From Leptospira kirschneri serovar Cynopteri str. 3522 CT (GTDB taxonomy: Bacteria; Spirochaetota; Leptospiria; Leptospirales; Leptospiraceae), in contig NZ_AHMN02000005.1 in the NCBI RefSeq assembly GCF_000243695.2, forward strand, positions 161,501 to 225,500: a stretch of DNA of 64,000 nucleotides, in the 5' to 3' direction. The stretch's first letter is position 1, and each line of letters starts with the position of its first letter. Shown in pieces: positions 57,730-64,000 of the stretch. Position numbers and translations under genes: made by a program. The notes under the pieces were generated by a model. It saw nothing but the letters and a program-made list of their open reading frames with translations. It was not told where the DNA came from and did not search any database.

Positions 57730-59133
57730 TTATATTTTAACCGAAACCGCAAAAACGATAAACTTTTCCTCTTTGGATTTGGATCGATCTCGATCAAAAA
57801 CAGCGTCGTAAGAACGAAAATATCTTCCTTCCAGCCGAACCAAGGCACTTTCGTTTGGAATATAATCCAAAGTAATCGTGGCACCCGAAGTTAAAAATCC
57901 ATTTTTAGAACCAGTTTGAATGATCGTTTGTTCAGGATCAAACATCCTTTCTAAACGTAAAGAAGTTCTGAACTTTTCGACCGGCCTCCAAGTAATCCAA
58001 AACGTTCCATGATACCATTGTCTATAAGCTTGAATGCCTGGATCTGGAACTCTTTGGATTCCTACGTCTCCAGAACCTGCGATAATAAAATGTTTTGTAA
58101 AATGATATTGAAGAATTAAATTATTATAATATCTTGTTTGGCGAGCCTGACTATCAGGAGCCTCGTTTCCTACGAAAGTATTGTGAGTAATTTTAAGTTT
58201 ATCGGTGATTTTATAGTCAATTTGAGATCCAACCGCCTTATCTTTGTTAGTTTCCGTAATGTTGGACCAACCGTTCATTAGATGAAGTTGAAAGGAAAGT
58301 TTTTCCGAATATTGAAACGAAAGTCTAAAACCGCTCGAGTAATAAGGCACGTAATCCAGAGCGAGCGCCCTGGAATAATTCCAGTTGTTGTGAGAGATCC
58401 AACTTTCAAGTCCAATATTGCCAAAATAAATTCCTCCGTCTAACCATAGATTTTTTGCGAGTTTGATTCCGGCATAAGCTTCTTGGATATTTCTAACCGA
58501 AATTTCGTTAGAATTTTTTTCCGAACTGACTTCGTTTTTATAATTCGAATTTACAGAATTTCCAAATTGGAAGGCAACTCTACCTCTATATTGATCCGTT
58601 TCGATCTTACCGTCGACGTAAGCAAGGTTGACGTTGATTTCATCCCAACGTGCGGGTTGAGTGAGATAACGATTATCCCTTGAACTGGAACGATAAGGAT
58701 TGTGAGCGTAATAAGAGTCGATAAAGAAGCCGAATTTAGGAACCTGTTTGTTTTCTTCCGGAGTTTCTTTGGAAGAAGAATCGTTTTTAGAATGATCATT
58801 TTTTTCGATCTCGTCTTTGGATTGAAAATCGTCGTTTTGTATCTGTGAAGAATCCTTATCGATTGATTTTTCATTCGTTGGCGATTGAAGATTTGTCAAA
58901 AAGGTATGAGAAGAATTTAGAACTTTTTCTTTTGTTTGAGTCGTGGATGAATCTGATTTTTGAGAATCCGCAGATAGAGAAAAAATAGAAATACAAGAAT
59001 ATAGGATTGTAAAAATATATTTCTGAAAAACGAACTTGTTCAATAAGTTTTTTATTAAGAAATCCGAACCGAAATTAATTTGAGTCCGTCTTTTAGAACA
59101 TTCTAATTTTTGAAAATTCCGTTTTTGTGTCAT
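57730..59133 (-). CDS. outer-membrane beta-barrel (BBP2/porin-like) protein
   Basis: The 467-residue protein has an N-terminal signal region (about 28-55, with a long basic lead), a low-complexity Ser/Asp/Lys-rich linker (about 56-130) and then a beta-barrel of alternating strands typical of the BBP2 porin-like family: FGFFIDSYYAHNPYRS, NLAYVDGKIE, YRGRVAFQFGNS, IQEAYAGIKLAKNLWLDGGIY, GLESW, SALVRLEGRYF and a C-terminal aromatic strand. It is likely an outer-membrane channel of unknown substrate. The lead ahead of the signal suggests the true start may be downstream of the ATG at 59133. Confidence 0.78.
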   Translation of the reverse strand: MTQKRNFQKLECSKRRTQINFGSDFLIKNLLNKFVFQKYIFTILYSCISIFSLSADSQKSDSSTTQTKEKVLNSSHTFLTNLQSPTNEKSIDKDSSQIQNDDFQSKDEIEKNDHSKNDSSSKETPEENKQVPKFGFFIDSYYAHNPYRSSSRDNRYLTQPARWDEINVNLAYVDGKIETDQYRGRVAFQFGNSVNSNYKNEVSSEKNSNEISVRNIQEAYAGIKLAKNLWLDGGIYFGNIGLESWISHNNWNYSRALALDYVPYYSSGFRLSFQYSEKLSFQLHLMNGWSNITETNKDKAVGSQIDYKITDKLKITHNTFVGNEAPDSQARQTRYYNNLILQYHFTKHFIIAGSGDVGIQRVPDPGIQAYRQWYHGTFWITWRPVEKFRTSLRLERMFDPEQTIIQTGSKNGFLTSGATITLDYIPNESALVRLEGRYFRSYDAVFDRDRSKSKEEKFIVFAVSVKI

Positions 59134-59646
59134 GATAAAAGTATATAAAATTGAACTCTTGTAGACAAGCCCTGGAACTACAATTTGGAATTAGAATTTT
59201 CTTTTAGAAGTTAAGAAATGATTAAGAGAACGTTCTATAAACACCTAAAGAAAACGATTCTACTTATCGATTTCTATAAAATAGACTATGGTAAATTTTG
59301 ATTGCAAAACCCTATTTCAGCGTAAAACACTGGTTACTTTATTTTATAATTCCGAATGAAATCCTAAAATAGAACGTTCAAAATTCTGTCTCTAAAACCG
59401 GAACCTCCGTCTTAAAAATCCTGAAAACACTAATTCTGTAGGGATCAAAATTCTGCATAAGATTACAATTCATCAAATTAAAAATTCATTTTATAGAAAT
59501 TTACTTAAGAAAATTTTTCAAGTTATGGATTTTGAATTTGTTTCGTTTTTAAAAAAGGTTTAAAGACTTCTATTCTTTTTAAGTTCGTTTTTTACTTCTC
59601 TTTGTCTTTCTGTTCTTTTATACTGACTGATTCAAGGGAGAATACA
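59134..59646. other. intergenic region between divergent genes
   Basis: It holds an R3-type element (59261-59358) and otherwise AT-rich sequence that must include both promoters. No gene is seen. Confidence 0.5.
59261..59358. repeat. R3 element, variant
   Basis: TACTTATCGATTTCTATAAA to ATTTTATAATTCCGAATG; it serves as the empty-site reference for the R2 insertion at 35496. Confidence 0.6.
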
Positions 59647-61362
59647 ATGATTCAAAATAATTATTTTTCAGACAATCAGGACATCCAAGATCATTTTATA
59701 AACATTCTACCTTGGACAGAAATTATACTCGATTACGAAAACGATTTTTCCGGTGTTGCAGAGGGAGGCCCCTCTAATCCTTCCGAAGCAAAAGAATATT
59801 ATAAAACCGTGTTGGAAACAGTCGGAGACTTGGCCGGGAATATACTTTCTCCTCACGTTGCCGATTTGGATCGAGAGGGTTTAAAATTCAAAGACGGAAA
59901 AGTAGAATTTCCTCCCAAAATGCTCGAATTGGTTTCTAAAGTCGTAGAGGCAGGAGTTCAGGCCTACGGATTTTCTAGAACATACGGAGGATTAGGAATT
60001 CCTTGGACGGTAAAGTCCTTTATATCGGAAATTTTCTATAGAGTGGACGCGTCACTCGCCATTGCCATTGGATGTGTAAATCTTGCAGAAATTTTAGAAC
60101 GTCATGCGACTGAGGAAATGAAGAACGACTGGATACCAATTCTTGCCAATGGAAAATTTGTTTGTGCGATGGGACTCACAGAACCGGACCACGGTTCCGA
60201 TCTTTCCAATTTAAGAACCAAAGCCACAAAAGATAAAAATGGAAATTGGAGATTAAACGGAACCAAACGTTTTATTACACATGGTTGTGGGTTCGGAGAT
60301 CTTCCCGCGGTTTTATTGACCCTGGCTCGTTCGGGCGAAGTAAATTCCGGTGCAAGGGGACTTTCTTTTTTTCTAGTCCAGAGTACGGATGTACAAATTG
60401 CAGGAATCGAAAATAAACTTGGGCTTCATTGTTCTCCCACTTGTGAGGTGGTTTTTGAAAATTCTCCCGGACTTTTGATCGGTGAAGAAGGATACGGACT
60501 TATAAAATATACGATGGGAATGTTAAACGGAGCTAGAATGGGGATCGCACAACAATCCACGGGTCTTGCAACTGCAGCATATTATGAAGCCCTAAAATAC
60601 GCAAAAGAAAGAATTCAATTCGGAAGAGCTTTGATAGAAATCCCCGCGGTGAAAAAGATATTGGATCGAATCGAAAGAGAAACATATGCTATGAGATGCC
60701 TGACTCTAGAAGGATCCAGGGTGATGGATCGTTATTATTGGAGAGCGATTCGACTTGAAAAACAAGGAGCTACAGAAAAGGAAATTAAAAACGATACAGT
60801 GGTTCGTTATTGGGAGAAAATCGCAAACATTCTTACACCGATCAGTAAGTTTTATTGTTCCGAATCTTGTTTAAAAACGGTCAGTGACGCCCTTCAAATT
60901 CATGGCGGTTCCGGTTATACAGAAGATTATGATATTTCTAGAATTTATAGAGACGCAAGAATCGTTACGATCTATGACGGAACTTCACAGATTCAAATCA
61001 ATGCGTGTATCGGAGGAATCACTTCCGGTTTAACTCATACGTTTGGGGAATACGTATCCGAATTGATAAGCCGATCCGATTCTTCTTTGGCTCATAAGCT
61101 ATTTAACGGATTTCAAGAATTAGTAAAACTTTATAAGGAACTTCCGGAAAAAGAAATGAAAGATACGTATGCAGAGGAGATCGTATTGACCTGTTCCAGA
61201 CTTTTAGCGGGAATTTTATTTGAACTTTCTTGTAAAAGACTTCCGGAAGAAAAAAAGTCGATTCGACTCAAACACGTAAAAGATTATCATATAGATACTC
61301 TATCCGTTTTGGAAGGTAATCTCGCAAAATTAAGAGAAGTAAATAAAATTAAGATTTTATAA
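59647..61362 (+). CDS. acyl-CoA dehydrogenase family protein
   Basis: The 571-residue protein has the acyl-CoA dehydrogenase domains in order: N-terminal helical (about 45-155), middle beta (FVCAMGLTEPDHGSDL at about 173, RLNGTKRFITHG) and C-terminal helical (GMLNGARMGIAQQSTGLA, YAKERIQFGRAL), with an extra C-terminal region beyond 460. The segment that normally carries the catalytic Glu (IYEGT) reads IYDGTSQIQ, with Asp444. Flavin and substrate segments are otherwise intact. AAGGGAGA supports the ATG at 59647 over an earlier frame start at 59602. An R3 element follows the stop. Confidence 0.93.
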   Translation: MIQNNYFSDNQDIQDHFINILPWTEIILDYENDFSGVAEGGPSNPSEAKEYYKTVLETVGDLAGNILSPHVADLDREGLKFKDGKVEFPPKMLELVSKVVEAGVQAYGFSRTYGGLGIPWTVKSFISEIFYRVDASLAIAIGCVNLAEILERHATEEMKNDWIPILANGKFVCAMGLTEPDHGSDLSNLRTKATKDKNGNWRLNGTKRFITHGCGFGDLPAVLLTLARSGEVNSGARGLSFFLVQSTDVQIAGIENKLGLHCSPTCEVVFENSPGLLIGEEGYGLIKYTMGMLNGARMGIAQQSTGLATAAYYEALKYAKERIQFGRALIEIPAVKKILDRIERETYAMRCLTLEGSRVMDRYYWRAIRLEKQGATEKEIKNDTVVRYWEKIANILTPISKFYCSESCLKTVSDALQIHGGSGYTEDYDISRIYRDARIVTIYDGTSQIQINACIGGITSGLTHTFGEYVSELISRSDSSLAHKLFNGFQELVKLYKELPEKEMKDTYAEEIVLTCSRLLAGILFELSCKRLPEEKKSIRLKHVKDYHIDTLSVLEGNLAKLREVNKIKIL

Positions 61363-61367
61363 TAAAT

Positions 61368-61461
61368 TACTCATAATTATATAATTAAAGTACCTAATAT
61401 TTTGCATAGAATCAGTATTTTGTGATAAAATTAACGGTACTCAATTTTATAGGCATCAGTA
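61368..61461. repeat. R3 element filling the acyl-CoA dehydrogenase / HhH gap
   Basis: TACTCATAATTATATAATTA to TTTTATAGGCATCAGTA, 94 bp, begins 6 bases after one stop codon and ends 9 bases before the next start. Confidence 0.75.
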
Positions 61462-61470
61462 ATAATATAT

Positions 61471-61791
61471 ATGAGTAAAAAAGAATATTCTAAAAAAAAT
61501 ACGGAACAAATCGATATACTAAAAAAATTTCAGACTTTGCCCGGAGTAGGTAAATCTGTCTCGATGGATTATTGGAATTTAGGTTTTAAAAGTTTGGAAG
61601 AAATCCGGATAGCAGATCCGGAAGAATTGTATGTCCGTTGTTGTAAGTTACACGGAGGATATGTGGATCGATGTATGCTCTATGTATTCCGTTGTGTTCA
61701 TTATTCCTTAAATACTAAAAAGCCAAATTCAGAAAAGCTAAAGTGGTGGAATTGGAAAGATACCGAAAGAAATCAAAAATCCAAACGATAA
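61471..61791 (+). CDS. helix-hairpin-helix (Cdd1-like) protein
   Basis: The 106-residue protein contains a helix-hairpin-helix segment FQTLPGVGKSVSMDYWNLGFKSLEEI and the motif DPEELYVRCCKLHGGYVDRCMLYVFRCVHY, typical of the Cdd1/'pathogenicity locus' family of small HhH proteins. The role is unknown; DNA contact is suggested by the HhH. An R3 element makes up nearly all of its upstream spacer and there is no Shine-Dalgarno sequence. Its 3' end overlaps the convergent outer-membrane protein gene by 19 bp. Confidence 0.85.
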   Translation: MSKKEYSKKNTEQIDILKKFQTLPGVGKSVSMDYWNLGFKSLEEIRIADPEELYVRCCKLHGGYVDRCMLYVFRCVHYSLNTKKPNSEKLKWWNWKDTERNQKSKR

Positions 61792-63074
61792 TTAACTCCG
61801 ACTTGAACATAAGTTAAAATTGTTTTAGATTCGTATAACATAGGAATCAAAATTTTCGGGCCGAAAATTTTCAATGCAAGTTGATCAGGATCTCCTTCGT
61901 TTTCGGTGATATAACCGTTTTGAAGTGTGTTCTTTAAATTCATGTTGCTCGTTTCTAAGAACAAACTCCAGTTTCCTTTTAACTTTGTGGAAAACCTAAG
62001 ATTGATTTCGGTTCCAACGGATTTCCATCGGTAATCCAAACCGAATTGATTTAAGCTGAGCATTTGATTAGAACTATCTATTCTATATTCATTATTTCTA
62101 AAAGAAGAAGGGCTTTTCATATCTAGATGGAGAATTTGACCTTGTAGTGTAAATCGTTTCAAAAAATTCCATTCAAATCCGATTCCAAGACTATATCCCT
62201 TGTGATGACTAGAATATTCGCGAAAGCTAATACGACTCGGATCGATTCCACTCCCAGTTTTTTGACCGATACTATCTACTTCTTGACTGGTTCTAGTCCA
62301 GATTCTTTCGATTCCTCCCAGAATTTGCAAATCTAAAGTCGGATGTGGATAAGGAGTAAAACCGACACGAGAAGAAACTTTTTGAAATTTAGTGTTCATC
62401 TCTCCTAAGATAGCATTAACCGTTCTTTCTCCGGAAGATTCTGATTCGGAACTAGTTCCGAATGCAAGAGTCTGAAATCCGTTTACGTCTATATTTCGTT
62501 TTGCTTCCGTTCCTCGTAGTTCTAACGTTAACCGATTCCAAGCATATCGAAGTCGAGTCGTAGAACCACTGTTAGGTGTTTTATAAGGATTGGTGAGGAT
62601 TTCCGCCTGCCCCGAACTGCTAAAGGCCAAACCGGCATATTGAATGGTTTGGTAAAAAGGTCTCAACTCTGATTGTTCGGTGCCATCTCCAATTCCAAAA
62701 GAAACATCCAGATAATGTCTTTTTGAATCAATCAGTTCTTGTTCTCTTTTTTTAGAATTTTCTAATTTGGATTTTCGTTTTTCGGCTAACTCGGCGAGTT
62801 CTTTTGATTTTCTCTTTTTTTCTTCCTCTTTATTTTTAGTTTCTTCTTTTTTAGAAATAGGCTCCGTGATTTTCGAAAAAGATATTTTTTGAATGTTCGA
62901 TTTCTGAAAAACTTTTGTGGTTCCGTCTGAAAGCCTAAACGTGACCGTTTCTTTATCTTGGTTTAGTATATTTCCTTCAATTTTTTTTCCGGATTTTAAA
63001 AGAACGGTTTCGCTTTGAAGTGAAACCGTTGTGGTTAGAAATATTATGATCGAATAAGAAATAAATTTTTTCAT
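61773..63074 (-). CDS. putative outer-membrane beta-barrel protein
   Basis: The 433-residue protein has a signal peptide (about 1-22), a small beta domain (LLKSGKKIEGNILNQDKETVTFRLSDGTTKVF, about 25-60), a charged coiled-coil segment rich in Lys and Glu (about 75-115), and a C-terminal half of alternating beta strands (LDVSFGIGDGTE, TTRLRYAWNRLTLELRG ... YVQVGVNYRLDF). The final strand ends in a Phe, as in barrel proteins recognised by the Bam machinery. The ATG at 63074 starts the signal peptide; the frame extends to 63110. The function is unknown. Confidence 0.78.
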   Translation of the reverse strand: MKKFISYSIIIFLTTTVSLQSETVLLKSGKKIEGNILNQDKETVTFRLSDGTTKVFQKSNIQKISFSKITEPISKKEETKNKEEEKKRKSKELAELAEKRKSKLENSKKREQELIDSKRHYLDVSFGIGDGTEQSELRPFYQTIQYAGLAFSSSGQAEILTNPYKTPNSGSTTRLRYAWNRLTLELRGTEAKRNIDVNGFQTLAFGTSSESESSGERTVNAILGEMNTKFQKVSSRVGFTPYPHPTLDLQILGGIERIWTRTSQEVDSIGQKTGSGIDPSRISFREYSSHHKGYSLGIGFEWNFLKRFTLQGQILHLDMKSPSSFRNNEYRIDSSNQMLSLNQFGLDYRWKSVGTEINLRFSTKLKGNWSLFLETSNMNLKNTLQNGYITENEGDPDQLALKIFGPKILIPMLYESKTILTYVQVGVNYRLDF

Positions 63075-63318
63075 AAAATTTATTTTTACAAATAAGGTAT
63101 CGGGAATCATAACACATTGTTTGAATCCTGCAATACGATTTAGTTTTCTTAAAATGAATTTTAACGAAAAAGAGCTTAAAACTTTTCGTTTTTTTTGATT
63201 TTACAGATGATTTATGAAAAATGATGAGTCACTTTTTTATAACCGTGAGGATAGAATAGAGACAATTTCTATCGTCTAACAGAGTTTTAAAATAAAGAAT
63301 CAATTTTTATAATACTTT

Positions 63319-63409
63319 TACTTATAACTATATAACAGGCATCAATATTTGGCGTTCAACTACGTATTTGTCACAGAGTTTATGATACTCAATTTGATAG
63401 AGATCAGTA
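63319..63409. repeat. R3 element, degenerate
   Basis: TACTTATAACTATATAACAG to TTTGATAGAGATCAGTA, about 91 bp. Confidence 0.6.
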
Positions 63410-63416
63410 GTATTAT

Positions 63417-63514
63417 AGTTTTCAAAAAATTCCATAGTGAAGATTGGCAAAACTGCTTCAACTGTTCGTTTCAATGGAACGGAAACAGATGAGAATCCAT
63501 TTTTCAACAATTCT
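63417..63514. mobile_element. R1 element, decayed left end
   Basis: AGTTTTCAAAAAATTCCATA is opposed by CATTTTTCAACAATTCT; the interior matches other R1 copies. Confidence 0.55.
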
Positions 63515-63638
63515 ATTATATCTTTTTCAATATTGATTGCTGCTACTTTTCGGAGGAAGAGAATTTGCCAGTTCTGTTCTTGGAACCTGCCGAATATAGT
63601 TTTCTTATGTATTATAATTTATGAATATGTTTAAAAAA

Positions 63639-64000
63639 TTAGAATATTTTTGAAGAGATTTTCTTTTGTATAAAAGAGATTAATTTTTCTTCTTTATCTA
63701 ACTTACTTTTTAAAAGAAGAATTCTTAATTTCTTTGGCGGATTAGAAATTTTAACTAGATCTTTTTCAGTACAAACTAGGAAGTCGAAATTTTTTGCGAT
63801 CGAGTTGAAAACGTTTTCATCTTCTATCGTATAAGAATAGTGATCTCGAAAGGTTCTCGTTTCTAACTTTAGCGGTTGAAACTTACGGATCATCGAAAAA
63901 AAAACTTCTGGATTTCCGATTCCAGTAAACGCATATACTTTTTTACCGGATAATATTTTAGGAGAATCAGATTCTAAATTAGGAGATAAAAGTTTATCCG
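63639..64000 (-). CDS. lpxK: tetraacyldisaccharide 4'-kinase LpxK, 3' part
   Basis: LpxK phosphorylates the 4' position of the lipid A precursor at the inner membrane. The frame is open from the window edge; the visible 120 residues include VYAFTGIGNPEVFF, TRTFRDHYSY and FLVCTEKDLVKI, the three C-terminal motifs of the family. The ATG at 63893 is internal. The N-terminal half with the P-loop lies outside the window. Confidence 0.9.
   Translation of the reverse strand, partial: DKLLSPNLESDSPKILSGKKVYAFTGIGNPEVFFSMIRKFQPLKLETRTFRDHYSYTIEDENVFNSIAKNFDFLVCTEKDLVKISNPPKKLRILLLKSKLDKEEKLISFIQKKISSKIF

Larger units (their letters stand above)
63075..63638. other. intergenic region with R3 and R1
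   Basis: About 240 bp of AT-rich DNA is followed by an R3 (63319-63409) and an R1 (63417-63514) side by side. No gene is seen. Confidence 0.55.

Overview
The window is chromosomal DNA of a pathogenic Leptospira, most likely L. interrogans or a very close relative. The evidence is an essentially textbook LipL41 lipoprotein followed by its partner Lep, three members of the PF07598 (DUF1561) 'virulence-modifying' toxin-like family that is expanded in pathogenic leptospires, many lipoproteins with spirochaete-type lipoboxes, AT-rich base composition, and roughly 30 percent non-coding DNA filled with degenerate repeats. From memory only, PF07598 genes and lipL41 lie close together on L. interrogans chromosome I.

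Layout. 1-4.9 kb: 3' part of a PF07598 gene, nadA with a Cys-rich lipoprotein, and lipL41-lep. 6-9.2 kb: ftsQ-ftsA-ftsZ. 9.5-14.5 kb: MCE/MlaD-like protein, UPF0316 protein, SET-domain protein, a methyltransferase and an FAD oxidoreductase. 15.9-19.5 kb: secreted MsrA, PAS-HTH regulator, effector-binding protein, glutathione S-transferase. 19.6-22.4 kb: csoR-copZ-copA copper operon. 24.2-28.4 kb: tandem pair of full-length PF07598 genes. 29.8-35.3 kb: lipase, enoyl-CoA hydratase-like protein, SSB, SCO1 protein, MORN-type lipoprotein, YHYH lipoprotein. 36.8-38 kb: Spy/CnrX-like lipoprotein, ECF sigma factor and small membrane protein. 39.1-44.8 kb: response regulator and a methyltransferase / FAD oxidoreductase / epimerase operon. 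44.9-48.5 kb: SnoaL-like protein and an RsbQ-like hydrolase adjoining a hybrid histidine kinase. 49.3-64 kb: catalase-like protein, STAS-rdgB, family-4 UDG, two lipoprotein hydrolases, second MsrA, two outer-membrane beta-barrel proteins, acyl-CoA dehydrogenase, helix-hairpin-helix protein, and the 3' part of lpxK.

The intergenic DNA is the most unusual part. I resolve four families of small elements with terminal inverted repeats and no coding capacity, called here R1 (ends AGAGTTGTTGAAAAATT, about 92-102 bp, flanked by AAT or ATT duplications), R2 (ends TAACGTGAGTTCGGCGTAAG, 110-700 bp, 3-bp duplications; variant R2b carries other internal sequence), R3 (ends like TACTSATMWCTATAWAAT, about 95 bp) and R4 (ends like TACTRCTCGGACGCAT, about 175 bp). 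They are nested in one another (R1 in R3, R2 in R3, R2 in R4, R3 in R4), which gives a relative order of insertion. A separate short motif, TGTGGGAACTACC, recurs more than 30 times, in places as a degenerate tandem array of about 45-bp period, and one R2 element holds a clean 34-bp tandem repeat. No transposase, rRNA, tRNA or CRISPR was recognised.

The systems most worth following are the PF07598 pair (near-identical lectin halves, divergent C-terminal halves sharing a Cys and His motif), the Spy/CnrX-like - ECF sigma - membrane protein cassette, the RsbQ-like hydrolase joined to a hybrid kinase, and the nested small elements.
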